Source: DATARH01 sp963712835
GTDB taxonomy: Bacteria > Pseudomonadota > Alphaproteobacteria > ATCC43930 > CGMCC-115725
Assembly: GCA_963712835.1 (NCBI GenBank)
Contig: CAVQJJ010000011.1
Span: 186,001 to 250,000 of the forward strand
Length of the DNA stretch: 64,000 nucleotides
Direction: 5' to 3'
Part shown: one piece after another, positions 15,010-23,613 of the stretch
Position numbering within the stretch: position 1 is the stretch's first letter
Layout: every line of letters begins with the position of its first letter
Translations under genes and position numbers: made by a program
The notes under the pieces: generated by a model
Database searches by the model: none
What the model saw: the letters and a program-made list of their open reading frames with translations, nothing else
What the model was told of the DNA's origin: nothing

Positions 15010-17291
15010 TGTCTCTCCTTTTGTTGCAGGGCACGCCACACCCGCTCCGGGGTGGCGGGCATGTCGATGTTGGCGCCGGCGTCGGCGACCGCGTTCATCA
15101 CCGCGGCAAGCGAGGCGGTCGTACCGGCCTCGCCAACGCCTTTGACGCCCAGGGGATTGGTCGTGCAGCGCACCGGATGCGTCAGGCTGACGATATCGGG
15201 CAGGTCGTCGGCGCGCGGCATCGCGTAATCCATAAACGAGCCGGCGACAAGCTGGCCGCTCGCATCGTCGTAGTTGCCCCACTCCAGCAGCGCCTGGCCG
15301 ACGCCCTGGGCGACGCCGCCCTGCACCTGGCCCTCGACCAGCACCGGCTGCAGCACCCGGCCGCAATCGTCGACGCAGGTATAGGCGGCGAGTGTCGTGC
15401 GACCGGTGCCAAGGTCGATTTCGACCTCGGCGACATGGGCGCCGTTGGGGAATGACGGCACGGCGTCGTAGGAGCTTTTGGCGTCGAGACTGTCGCCGAG
15501 CAGCTTGGCGCGCTCGGCCAGTTCGAAAAGCGCGATGTTGCGATCGGTGCCGACAATCTCGAACACACCGTTGCGATACTGGATGTCCTCCTCCGCGGCC
15601 TCGAGCACGTGGGCGGCGACGCGGCGGCCCTTTTCGATCACTGCGTCGAGCGCGGCAGCGACCGCGCCGCCGACCGACATCGTCGAGCGCGAGGCGACCG
15701 CGCCGGCGCTCGGCACCTCGTCGTCACTGTCGCCGTGGGCGACCTCGATGCTGTCGGCCGAGATGCCGAGATAATCGGCGACGAGACGGCGATAGACCGT
15801 GCGATGGCTCTGACCGCTTGCCTGCACGCCGATCGCCAGCAGCAGCTTGCTGGAGCCGGGGAACGCGACCCCCGCGCCCTCGCCCGGCTGGCCGCCGGCG
15901 ATTTCGAGAAAGCACGACACGCCAAGACCGCGCCTTTTCCCGGCCGCCTCCGATGCGGCCTTGCGCCGGGCGAAGCCGGCGATGTTGGCATGGGCAAGCG
16001 CCTCGTCGAAGACGGCGGGGAAATCGCCGCTGTCATAGGTGGTGCCGACCGCGGTCTTGTAGGGCATTCGCGTCGGCGGAATCAGGTTGCGGCGGCGGAT
16101 CTCGACGCGGTCGATGCCGGTGATGCGCGCCGCGTCGTCGACCAGCCGTTCGAGGCAATAATTCGCCTCGGGCCGCCCCGCGCCGCGATAGGGCCCGGTC
16201 GGCACCGTGTTGGTGAAGAGGCAGCGAATGCGCAGGCCCACCGTCGGGATGTCGTACATGCACGGCAGGCAGCGCGCGAAATTGACGGTGGCGATAAAGG
16301 CGCCGTGCGAGGTGTGATAGGCGCCGAGCGCCGCCAGGCTGTCGATGTCGAGCGCGATGAACTTGCCGCCGGCGTCGATTGCGAGACGGCCCTCGATGAT
16401 CGTGTCGCGCGCCTGGTTGTCGGTGAGGAACCCTTCCTGCCGGGTCGAGCGCCAGCGAACGGGCCGGCCCAGCATTTTCGCGGCGAGCAGCATCGCCGGG
16501 TACTCGGGGTAGCCCGATGTGCGCATGCCGAACGCGCCGCCGACATCGCGCGAGACGACCCGAAGCTTCTCGACCGGAACGCCCATAGTGCGGGCGACGT
16601 GCTGCCGCATCGCAAAGGCGCTCTGCGAGGCGACATGCAGCACGTAGCGGTCGGTCTCGGGCTCATAGACCGCGACGCCGGCGCGCGGCTCCATCGGCGC
16701 CATGACGATACGCTGATTGACCAGGCGGACACGCGCGACATGCGCCGCGCCGGCGAAGATGCGGTCGAGCGCGGTGCGCTCCTCGGGCTTGGCGCCATAG
16801 GGATGCCAGTCAACAGCGACATTACCCGCCGCGTCGCGCCAAATCTGCGGCGCGCCCGGCTCGGCGGCGCGCGCGACATCGGTGACGGCATCGCGCGCGG
16901 CGTAATCGACTTCGACCAGTTCGGCGGCGTCACGCGCCTGGGCTTCGCTCTCGGCGACGACCAGCGCCACCGCATCGCCGACATGACGCACGCAATCGCC
17001 GGCGAGCGAAGGCCGATGCGTCACCACCATATCCGGGCTGCCCGGCACCGGGACCGGTACCGATACTGTGCCGATCTCGGCCGCGGCGAGGTCGGCGGCG
17101 GTCAGCACCGCGAGCACGCCCTGCGCCGCCTTGGCCGTATTCGTGACGATACCGCGAATGTCGGCGAAGGCGTGCGGCGAACGGACGAACACGCCCCAGG
17201 CCGCGCCGGCGGCGGCCTCATCGTCCTGGAAATAGCCGGCGCCGGTCAGAAGCCGGTAATCCTCCAGCCGCGGCTCGAACGATCCGTCCAT
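15006..17291 (-). CDS. Xanthine dehydrogenase-family molybdopterin-binding subunit (CoxL-like), orphan
   Basis: A 761-residue large subunit of the molybdenum hydroxylase family (xanthine dehydrogenase, aldehyde oxidase, aerobic CO dehydrogenase). Visible motifs are VSRDVGGAFGMRTSGYPEY, the active-site-loop region GPYRGAGRPEANYCLERL and the C-terminal GVKGVGEAGTT containing the catalytic Glu. The AYxCSFR loop of form I CO dehydrogenase is absent. Neither the FAD-binding medium subunit nor the 2Fe-2S small subunit is nearby, so its electron acceptor partners must be encoded elsewhere or differ. It is coupled to an HbpS/GlcG-like gene and divergent from a LivHMGF importer, so a role in oxidising an imported compound is possible but unproven. 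Confidence 0.9.
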   Translation of the reverse strand: MDGSFEPRLEDYRLLTGAGYFQDDEAAAGAAWGVFVRSPHAFADIRGIVTNTAKAAQGVLAVLTAADLAAAEIGTVSVPVPVPGSPDMVVTHRPSLAGDCVRHVGDAVALVVAESEAQARDAAELVEVDYAARDAVTDVARAAEPGAPQIWRDAAGNVAVDWHPYGAKPEERTALDRIFAGAAHVARVRLVNQRIVMAPMEPRAGVAVYEPETDRYVLHVASQSAFAMRQHVARTMGVPVEKLRVVSRDVGGAFGMRTSGYPEYPAMLLAAKMLGRPVRWRSTRQEGFLTDNQARDTIIEGRLAIDAGGKFIALDIDSLAALGAYHTSHGAFIATVNFARCLPCMYDIPTVGLRIRCLFTNTVPTGPYRGAGRPEANYCLERLVDDAARITGIDRVEIRRRNLIPPTRMPYKTAVGTTYDSGDFPAVFDEALAHANIAGFARRKAASEAAGKRRGLGVSCFLEIAGGQPGEGAGVAFPGSSKLLLAIGVQASGQSHRTVYRRLVADYLGISADSIEVAHGDSDDEVPSAGAVASRSTMSVGGAVAAALDAVIEKGRRVAAHVLEAAEEDIQYRNGVFEIVGTDRNIALFELAERAKLLGDSLDAKSSYDAVPSFPNGAHVAEVEIDLGTGRTTLAAYTCVDDCGRVLQPVLVEGQVQGGVAQGVGQALLEWGNYDDASGQLVAGSFMDYAMPRADDLPDIVSLTHPVRCTTNPLGVKGVGEAGTTASLAAVMNAVADAGANIDMPATPERVWRALQQKERQ

Positions 17292-17555
17292 CTCTCCAAC
17301 CCTTTCCGAGCGCGATCATAGCTGGTCGAGGCGACGCGACAATCGGCGCGGCGCCCGTGCTGCCGCGGCGCTTAACACTTGTCGCCGATGCTGGTCTAAT
17401 GCGATGAGGTGCTTGCGGGCCAGCATTGCCGCGAAGAAGCATTTTGAGGGGGAAGCGACAATGAAGCGAATGCCCGCGCGCGAGGAGGCCGCGCCGCCTC
17501 TCGGTATAGTCATGCGCGGCCGGCGCTAGTTCTCGCATCACCCCGGCCGCCACTT

Positions 17556-18422
17556 ATGCTCGGGCTGTTCATCAACGCCATCGTTGCCGGTGTGCTGCTC
17601 GGCGGGTTTTACGCTGCGGTCAGCGTCGGCATCACGATCTCCTTCGGCATGCTCGACATCGCCAATATCGCGCAGCCCGCTTTTATCCTCTTGGGCTGCT
17701 ACGCCGCCTATATGCTCAACCTCCATCTCGGCCTCGACCCGATCGTGACCGGGGTGCTGATGACGCCGGCGTTTTTCGTGCTGGGGATGCTGGTCTACCG
17801 GCTCTACTACTTCGCGTTCGAGAAACGCGGCGATCAGGCGATCCAGGGGCTGGCGTTCTTTTTTGGCCTCTTATTCGTCGGCGAAGTGTCGCTGGTGCTG
17901 ATTTTCGGCGTCGACTACCGCTTTGTCTCGGCGAGCTACATCGGCCCGAGCCTCCATCTCGGCATCATCGAGCTGCCCTACCGGATGCTGATCCCCTGCG
18001 TGTTCTCGCTGATCATGGTCGGGCTGCTGCAGCTCTATCTCAGCCGCAGCTTTATCGGCCGCGCGATCCTAGCGGTCTCGCAGGACGGGCTGGCGTTGCA
18101 GTTGATGGCGGCGAGCCCGATCAAGATCAAGCAGATCGCGTTCGGCATCTCGATCGCGACCTGCGCCGTCGCCGGATCATTCCTCATCATCATCCAACCG
18201 GTCGAGCCGTCGATCGGCCGCGACTATATCGGCCGCATCTTCGCGATCTGCGTGCTTGGCGGCATGACCAGCATACCGGGGATGCTGGTCGCCTCGATGC
18301 TCTTGGGGGTCGTCGAGAGCCTCACGGCGACTTTCTACGGCCCATCTTGGGCGCCGGCGGTGTCGTTCGGCTTTCTGTTGATCGCGCTGGCGGTGCGCCC
18401 CGCCGGGCTGATGGGACGATAA
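17556..18422 (+). CDS. livH: Branched-chain-type ABC transporter permease LivH
   Basis: The first permease of an ATP-driven importer of the branched-chain amino acid/amide/urea type. The 288-residue polytopic protein opens with LFINAIVAGVLLGGFYAAVS and GITISFGMLDIANIAQPAF, the classic LivH N-terminus, and carries the IFAICVLGGMTSIPGML stretch (usual VLGGlGSipGA). It starts 264 bases from the divergent hydroxylase gene; I see no distinct feature in that gap beyond what must be the two promoters. Two bases after its stop comes livM. The transported substrate is unknown, since no binding protein is encoded here. Confidence 0.92.
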   Translation: MLGLFINAIVAGVLLGGFYAAVSVGITISFGMLDIANIAQPAFILLGCYAAYMLNLHLGLDPIVTGVLMTPAFFVLGMLVYRLYYFAFEKRGDQAIQGLAFFFGLLFVGEVSLVLIFGVDYRFVSASYIGPSLHLGIIELPYRMLIPCVFSLIMVGLLQLYLSRSFIGRAILAVSQDGLALQLMAASPIKIKQIAFGISIATCAVAGSFLIIIQPVEPSIGRDYIGRIFAICVLGGMTSIPGMLVASMLLGVVESLTATFYGPSWAPAVSFGFLLIALAVRPAGLMGR

Positions 18423-18424
18423 CG

Positions 18425-19408
18425 ATGCGCGCACCGGCCTTTTGGCTCTGCATCGTCGCGGTCGGCATCGCCTTCCTGGTGGTGAGCCGCGTCTTCCTGA
18501 CCAACGAATATTTCTATTTCGCCGGCTACGTCGTGCTGCAGTACATCGTGCTGTCGACGGCGTGGAACATCCTCGGCGGCTATACCGGCTATACCAATTT
18601 CGGCACCGGCGCATTTTTCGCGATGGGCGCCTACAGCTCGGTGGTGCTGCACAAACTGCCGACGGTGCTGCACAGTGCGTTGGGCTGGACGGTCGTGCCG
18701 ATCCCGCTGCCGGTGATGATCGTGGTCGGCGGAATTGTGTCGGGCATCGTCGGCCTCGGCACCGGCTATCTGTCGTTGCGGCTGCGCGGTATTTTCTTTG
18801 CGATCGCGACGCTGGCACTGGCGATCGTGGTGCAGACGCTGATCACCAACTGGGATTTTGTCGGCGGCTCGCGCGGCATCTACATCATCCGCCCGGCGCT
18901 GGCGCCGATTTCCGGCACTTACATTCAATACCTGTTCAGCCTGATGACGGTGCTGGCCGTCGGCTCGGTCGGGATCGCCCGCTCGATCGAGCGTTCGCGG
19001 CTGGGGCTAGGCTTCGCCTCGATCCGCGACGATGAACTGGCGGCCGAGGCGAGCGGCGTGCCGACCCTGCGGCTGAAGCTCATCGCCACGACCCTGTCGG
19101 GCGCGCTGATGGGCATGGCGGGTGCGCCGCTGCCGTACTACGTGACTTATCTCGACCCGACCTCGAGCTTCAACCTCGCCTACGCGGTCAACGCGGTGGC
19201 GATGCCGGTGATCGGCGGGATGACGAGCTGGATCGGCCCGGTGATCGGCGCGATCCTTCTCGGCACGATCCAGCAGGTGGCGACGGTGACGATCTCCTCG
19301 GCGCTGAACCTGCTGATCGTCGGGTTGCTCTTGATCTTCTTCGTCATCATCGCGCCCAACGGGCTCGTTGGGCTGGTGCAGTCGTGGCGCCGGAAGAGGG
19401 AGGCGTGA
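18425..19408 (+). CDS. livM: Branched-chain-type ABC transporter permease LivM
   Basis: The second permease of the importer, 327 residues, with about nine hydrophobic segments. The family marks are LSTAWNILGGYTGYTNFGTG (usual aslnlllGyaGqlsfGh) and RSIERSRLGLGFASIRDDELAAEASGV-type text, the EAA-like loop that contacts the ATPases. The frame is open further upstream, but the ATG two bases after the livH stop gives the normal N-terminus (MRAPAFWLCIVAV). Its stop overlaps the livG start by one base, as expected for a co-translated operon. Confidence 0.93.
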   Translation: MRAPAFWLCIVAVGIAFLVVSRVFLTNEYFYFAGYVVLQYIVLSTAWNILGGYTGYTNFGTGAFFAMGAYSSVVLHKLPTVLHSALGWTVVPIPLPVMIVVGGIVSGIVGLGTGYLSLRLRGIFFAIATLALAIVVQTLITNWDFVGGSRGIYIIRPALAPISGTYIQYLFSLMTVLAVGSVGIARSIERSRLGLGFASIRDDELAAEASGVPTLRLKLIATTLSGALMGMAGAPLPYYVTYLDPTSSFNLAYAVNAVAMPVIGGMTSWIGPVIGAILLGTIQQVATVTISSALNLLIVGLLLIFFVIIAPNGLVGLVQSWRRKREA

Positions 19409-20157
19409 TGGCCGACGAAACCGGCGATACGCTCCTCGAGGTCAAGGCGCTGGGCAAGCGCTTTGGTGGTTTCGTCGCGCTCGAGGACATCGATCTGACG
19501 ATCGCCAAGGGCGAGCGGCTGGGCCTTATCGGGCCGAACGGCTCGGGCAAGTCGACGCTGGTAAACTGCCTCTGCGGCACGCTGCACAACGAGACCGGCA
19601 CCGTGATCTTTGGCGGCAAGCCGTTGAACGGGCTCATCGCGCACGAGCGCACCCATCTCGGCCTCGCACGAAGCTTTCAGCTGCCGAAGCCGTTCCACTC
19701 GATGAGCCTTGTCGACAACCTGCGCATCCCGCTGCTCTACACGGTCAATGCACGGCCCGGCCATCGCCTGACAGACGCGGCGATCGCCGAGCGCTGCGCG
19801 GAGCTCTTGAAGGATGTCGGGCTTGCCGACAAGGCGCGCCGGCTGCCGCGCGACCTGACCCAGGTCGAAATGCGCAAGCTCGAATTGGCGCGCGCGGTCG
19901 CGACGGAGCCGACGCTGCTCTTCGCCGATGAGGCGATGGCCGGGCTGTCCCATTCCGAGATCGAGGAAATCCTCGCCGTGCTGTTTCGCCTCAACGAGGC
20001 GGGCATCACCATCGTTCTCATCGAGCACATCATGAGCGCGGTGATGAGCTTTTCGACTCGGCTCGTCGTGCTCGTGGCCGGGCACAAGATCGCCGACGGC
20101 TTGCCGCAGGAGGCGATCCGCAACCCGGAGGTCGAGAGGGCCTACCTTGGCGAGTAG
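19408..20157 (+). CDS. livG: Branched-chain-type ABC transporter ATPase LivG
   Basis: Cytoplasmic ATPase of the importer, 249 residues. Walker A is GPNGSGKST at residues 42-50, the Q-loop region is GLARSFQLPKPF, and Walker B is LLFADEAMAGL followed by the switch His in LIEHIMSAV. The ABC signature is unusual: where LSGGQ or LSYGQ is expected, the sequence reads RDLTQVEMRKLELARAV, so the canonical Ser-Gly-Gly is missing. Some Liv-type ATPases show such variants. I choose the ATG at 19408, because GGGAGG precedes it and it overlaps the livM stop (TGATG). Confidence 0.9.
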   Translation: MADETGDTLLEVKALGKRFGGFVALEDIDLTIAKGERLGLIGPNGSGKSTLVNCLCGTLHNETGTVIFGGKPLNGLIAHERTHLGLARSFQLPKPFHSMSLVDNLRIPLLYTVNARPGHRLTDAAIAERCAELLKDVGLADKARRLPRDLTQVEMRKLELARAVATEPTLLFADEAMAGLSHSEIEEILAVLFRLNEAGITIVLIEHIMSAVMSFSTRLVVLVAGHKIADGLPQEAIRNPEVERAYLGE

Positions 20158-20167
20158 CCTGCAACAC

Positions 20168-20312
20168 AATCCCTCTCCGCCCCCAATGGACCATGGCGGG
20201 GGGAGAGGGGGGCCGGCGCGCAGCGGCGGGCGGGTGAGGTGGGCACGCGCTGGCGTCTCTGGAATCCCCCGCCTCACCCCGACCCTCTCCACCCCCGGGG
20301 ATGGAGAGGGAG
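20168..20312. repeat. Intergenic palindromic repeat between livG and livF
   Basis: The 176-base gap is filled by two imperfect hairpins built on CCCTCTCC/GGAGAGGG. One is near 20170-20200 (CCCTCTCCGCCCCC ... GGGGGGAGAGGGG). The other is near 20282-20312 (CCCTCTCCACCCCCG ... GGGATGGAGAGGGAG). It is the same theme as at 2048-2120. It interrupts an otherwise tightly packed operon and may set lower or separate expression of livF. Confidence 0.7.
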
Positions 20313-20333
20313 TGCCGCCGGAGGAAGCTTCAG

Positions 20334-21065
20334 ATGCCCAGTAGCCTCACTCTCTCCGGTATCAGTGCCGGCTATGGCCTGGTGCGGGTCATCCACGACG
20401 TCTCCTTGTCGGTCGCGCCGGCCGAGACGGTGGCGCTGCTCGGCACCAACGGCAACGGCAAGAGCACGCTCATGAAATGCATCATGGGCATGCTGCGGCC
20501 GTCCTCGGGCAACATCACCGCCGAGATCGACGGGCGGACGATCGACCTCATCGGCCGCAGCACCGAGGAGATCGTCGATCTCGGCATCAGCCTGGTGCCG
20601 GAGGGGCGCCGGCTTTTCCCCAAGCTGACGGTCGAGGAGAACCTGCTACTGGGTGCGTTCCGCAAGACCGCGCGTCACGAACTAGCCCACAATCTCGAGA
20701 GCTCCTATGCCACCTTCCCGGTGCTGCAGGAGCGCCGCCGCCAGATGGCCGGAAGCATGTCCGGCGGAGAACAGCAGATGCTGGCGTTGGCGCGCGCGCT
20801 GATGTCGGCGCCGCGCATCCTGTTGATCGACGAGCCGTCGGTCGGCCTCGCACCGATCCTCGTCAGCCGGACGATCGACAAGATCAAGGAGCTGAAGGAG
20901 AAGTTCCAGCTTACCGTGCTGATGGCCGAGCAGAACTTCAACCAGGCCGTCCGTATCGCCGATCGCGGCTATGTGATCGTGCACGGCCAGATCGCCTTCG
21001 AGGGCCGCAACGCCGACGAGCTCAACAACAACGAGCTGGTGCGAAAATTCTATCTCGGCCTTTAA
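20334..21065 (+). CDS. livF: Branched-chain-type ABC transporter ATPase LivF
   Basis: Second cytoplasmic ATPase of the importer, 243 residues. Walker A is GTNGNGKST at residues 37-45, the signature is canonical (GSMSGGEQQMLALARAL), Walker B is ILLIDEPSVGL, and LVPEGRRLFPKLTVEENL is the LivF hallmark. The ATG at 20334 has GGAGGAAG six bases upstream; the longer open frame includes repeat sequence. No livK-type periplasmic binding protein follows, so the importer must use one encoded elsewhere. Confidence 0.94.
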   Translation: MPSSLTLSGISAGYGLVRVIHDVSLSVAPAETVALLGTNGNGKSTLMKCIMGMLRPSSGNITAEIDGRTIDLIGRSTEEIVDLGISLVPEGRRLFPKLTVEENLLLGAFRKTARHELAHNLESSYATFPVLQERRRQMAGSMSGGEQQMLALARALMSAPRILLIDEPSVGLAPILVSRTIDKIKELKEKFQLTVLMAEQNFNQAVRIADRGYVIVHGQIAFEGRNADELNNNELVRKFYLGL

Positions 21066-21260
21066 CAGAAAATTATCTGTATCGATACCAGCCTGCCACG
21101 CAAAACTCGTCGCATTTTGCGAAATCCGTAACATCATTTATTTCCCTTAATTATATTCAGCCGCCGAAACCTTCATCTTTGTCTTTTCGCATGAACTGGC
21201 ACGTCGCTTGAGAAAGTAAGGCACGGCGGTTTTGCCGATACGGCTTTCTCGGAGACGACG

Positions 21261-21554
21261 ATGCGGCTTATCAACAAAATGCTGTTCGGTGCGGCGGCGG
21301 TGGTGGCGGCCACGGCGGCGAGCTATCCCCACGGCATCAGCGACATGTATCTCGGCGGCGTCTACCCGCACGATTTCCTCAAGCAGGAAGCGCTCAGGCT
21401 GTGTCAGCAGCATAGCATGTCATTCATCAGCTTCCTGTCCAGCGAGCGCGACCAGTGCTACCGCGAGATGCGCGGGCTCGGCGTGACCGCGACGTATAGC
21501 GGCGTGTGGAGCAAGCCCGACCGCGAGCACATGCAGGTCGCGGCCGCCGACTGA
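21261..21554 (+). CDS. Small exported hypothetical protein
   Basis: A 97-residue protein that I do not recognise. The N-terminus (MRLINKMLFGAAAVVAATAA) looks like a signal peptide or a single signal anchor; the remainder has two Cys (residues 48 and 66) that could form a disulfide. CGGAGA precedes the ATG by six bases, which supports translation. It lies alone between livF and a minus-strand exported protein gene, and its composition matches the neighbourhood. Confidence 0.65.
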   Translation: MRLINKMLFGAAAVVAATAASYPHGISDMYLGGVYPHDFLKQEALRLCQQHSMSFISFLSSERDQCYREMRGLGVTATYSGVWSKPDREHMQVAAAD

Positions 21555-21624
21555 GACCGATCACAAGCTCCGCTCCCCGACGAAAACTTCGGCCGGGAAG
21601 CGTCAAGTTAAGAACTGATCGTGC

Positions 21625-22050
21625 TCAATTCCCCTTGGTGATCGCCAACACGGTCTCGCCGATCGCCGGCGCGATGCGGGTGCATTTGTCGTCGGTGACG
21701 ACGGCGCCGGTCAATTGCAGCACGGTGCCATTATCGGTATCGCCGCTGCCGGCGCCGAAGGTCACCGCGACCCCGCCGTCGCCGCAATCGACGCCCCACA
21801 TCACCGTCGCCGGCATTACGGTGACCCCGGTATCGCCGCCGCCGCTGACGATGAGGAGAACCCCGCCCTTGAAGCTGACCTCCTTGCGCAGCCGCCGCTG
21901 AAATTCCTCGATCGCCTTGGCCTCGTCCTTCAGCAAGGCCGCGTCCGAGACCGCGACGCTCGGGTCGATCGGCGCTTTGGGCTCGGCAAGGGCGGGAGAC
22001 AGCGCCCCAGCCGCGGTCAGCGCGACGAAAAGAGACAACAGGCAACGCAT
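21625..22050 (-). CDS. Exported hypothetical protein
   Basis: A 141-residue protein with a clear Sec signal peptide: MRCLLSLFVALTAAGALSPALA, cut probably after ALA at residue 22. The mature part has a short charged helix (about residues 40-60), then a Gly/Thr/Val-rich region with two Cys that resembles a small beta-rich domain. I do not recognise the family. It lies 11 bases downstream of the MaoC-like gene's stop on the same strand, so the two may be co-transcribed with the phosphoesterase upstream. Confidence 0.7.
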   Translation of the reverse strand: MRCLLSLFVALTAAGALSPALAEPKAPIDPSVAVSDAALLKDEAKAIEEFQRRLRKEVSFKGGVLLIVSGGGDTGVTVMPATVMWGVDCGDGGVAVTFGAGSGDTDNGTVLQLTGAVVTDDKCTRIAPAIGETVLAITKGN

Positions 22051-22061
22051 GACACGGCTTC

Positions 22062-22535
22062 TTACGATGTCGGGCGGCAGCGGATGAGGCTGACCGGCTT
22101 TAGCGACATTACCACGTCGCCCCCTTGGTTCAGCACCTCGACCAGGCCGGTGACGACGCCCTGGCCGGGTTTCGAGCGCGACAGCCGCGCGCTCTCGACG
22201 GTGACGCGCAGGCTCAGCCGGTCGCCGGGGCGCACCGGGCGCAGCCAGCGCAGCTCGTCGAGGCCGGGCGACGGGAGATTGCCCGGCGTCGGCGCAAAAT
22301 GCTTCACCAGCAGCTGCATCATCAGCGCGCCGGTATGCCAGCCGCTGGCGATCAGTCCGGCGAACGGCCCCGCCTCGGCCGCCACCTTGTCGATGTGCAT
22401 CGGCTGCGGATCGTAGCGCCGGGCGAAATCGATGATGTCCTGTTCGCTGACCGCCACCGGGCCGCCGACATAGACCGCGCCGACGGGGTAGTCCTCGAAA
22501 TAGCGGCCGGGCGTGTCGCGTGCTGGTTCAGTCAT
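22062..22535 (-). CDS. MaoC-like dehydratase (hot-dog fold)
   Basis: A 157-residue (R)-specific enoyl-CoA hydratase-like protein. The MaoC signature is present: FARRYDPQPMHID with the catalytic Asp42 and His47, then FAGLIASGWHT and a core ELRWLRPVRPGDRL. Such proteins hydrate enoyl-CoA thioesters in fatty acid or aromatic acid metabolism. It starts 5 bases after the phosphoesterase stop, which indicates co-transcription, although a biochemical link is not obvious. The acyl-CoA ligase at 26.6 kb could supply CoA esters, but this is speculative. Confidence 0.9.
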   Translation of the reverse strand: MTEPARDTPGRYFEDYPVGAVYVGGPVAVSEQDIIDFARRYDPQPMHIDKVAAEAGPFAGLIASGWHTGALMMQLLVKHFAPTPGNLPSPGLDELRWLRPVRPGDRLSLRVTVESARLSRSKPGQGVVTGLVEVLNQGGDVVMSLKPVSLIRCRPTS

Positions 22536-22540
22536 CGCGG

Positions 22541-23131
22541 CTATTCATCACGCCTTGGGTCCGGGAAATCGATGATGCGGGCTTCCTCGCTCACCGTGTC
22601 GAGCACGGCGCAGCTCAATTGCCGCCCGTTGCCGTGGTCGCGCGCGTCGCCGGCCGAGCCGGGGTTCACCACCAGCACCCGGCCGAAGCGGCGCGCGAGC
22701 TGGCGGTGGGTATGGCCGTAGAGCACAAAATCGGCGTCTGCCTCGCCAAAGCGGACGAGCTCGGGATGGTCCGGGTAGATATAGGCGCCGCGCGGCTCCC
22801 ACGGCGTCGAATGCACCAGCAGCACCCGCTTGCCCGCACAGTCGAGCGCATCGCGATGCGGCCGCCTTGCGAGCCAATCCATCAGCGCGAGGTCGTTGTC
22901 GGCGCGCGCCCGCGCGCGTTCGCCGAGCGGGCCGAAAAACACCTCCTCGTGGTTGCCGAGAATGGTATGCGCCCGGCGCTCCTTGAGGATCCGCGCGACT
23001 TCGTTCGAGAATCGGTATTCCCAGATACTGTCGCCGAGGCAGATCAGCTCGTCGGTGTCGCCCATGAGCTCCAGCGCCCGGCTAAGGCCGGCGGCGTTGC
23101 AGTGAATGTCCGAGACGATACCTAATTTCAA
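22541..23131 (-). CDS. YfcE/MJ0936-type metallophosphoesterase
   Basis: A 196-residue calcineurin-like phosphoesterase with the complete metal-binding set: SDIHCN (Asp8, His10), LGDS (Asp34), LGNHE, VHSTPW and YGHTH near the C-terminus, plus NPGSAGDARD, typical of the YfcE subgroup. These are small cytoplasmic phosphodiesterases of broad specificity. It is the first gene of a short minus-strand group with the MaoC-like gene and the exported protein. The physiological substrate cannot be read from the sequence. Confidence 0.9.
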   Translation of the reverse strand: MKLGIVSDIHCNAAGLSRALELMGDTDELICLGDSIWEYRFSNEVARILKERRAHTILGNHEEVFFGPLGERARARADNDLALMDWLARRPHRDALDCAGKRVLLVHSTPWEPRGAYIYPDHPELVRFGEADADFVLYGHTHRQLARRFGRVLVVNPGSAGDARDHGNGRQLSCAVLDTVSEEARIIDFPDPRRDE

Positions 23132-23242
23132 AAGCTTAGGCCCCGCTGACGCGACGGCGGCGATCCTGCCTCCTCGGCGGCTTTAGTCAACGGCGAATTC
23201 GCGATACCCTGGTCTGCATCCGCCCTCTAACAGGAGGCTGCG

Positions 23243-23605
23243 ATGGCCATTGTCCTTAACCACACGATTGTCCCGGCGCGCGACAAGGTTGTCTCGGCCG
23301 AGTTCTTCGCCCGCATCTTCGGGCTCGAATACAAGGGACCGCACTCGCATTTCGCGCCCGTCCAGGTCAATGACGGGCTGACGCTCGATTTCGACGAGCG
23401 CGGCCAGTTCGAATCGCATCACTACGCATTCATGGTCAGCGAGACTGAGTTCGACCAGATTTTCGGCCGGGTGAAGGTGGAAGGGATCGGCTATGGCAGC
23501 GGGCCGCGGTCGCGCACCGACGGCGACATCAACCATCGCCGCGGTGGGCGCGGGGTCTATTTCGACGACCCGAACGGCCACGTCCTCGAAATCATGACCG
23601 CCTGA
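23243..23605 (+). CDS. VOC-family (glyoxalase/dioxygenase fold) protein
   Basis: A 120-residue single-module vicinal-oxygen-chelate protein. Likely metal ligands are His7 (LNHTIVPARD), one of the His residues in ESHHYAFMVSE and the Glu in HVLEIMT at the C-terminus. This layout fits glyoxalase- or fosfomycin-type enzymes. The start is firm: AACAGGAGG lies six bases before the ATG. It precedes the amidase gene by 8 bases and is surely co-transcribed with it. The substrate is unknown. Confidence 0.88.
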   Translation: MAIVLNHTIVPARDKVVSAEFFARIFGLEYKGPHSHFAPVQVNDGLTLDFDERGQFESHHYAFMVSETEFDQIFGRVKVEGIGYGSGPRSRTDGDINHRRGGRGVYFDDPNGHVLEIMTA

Positions 23606-23613
23606 GGCGCCCA

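Noticed and set aside
14563..15366. A longer start for the HbpS/GlcG-like protein up to 15366
   Set aside because: The extension is extremely Arg-rich and is the wrong-frame reading of the hydroxylase gene; the ATGA overlap at 15006-15009 with GGAGA upstream gives the natural start.
15006..17291. Carbon monoxide dehydrogenase large subunit (form I)
   Set aside because: The AYxCSFR active-site loop is absent and no coxS/coxM genes are adjacent.
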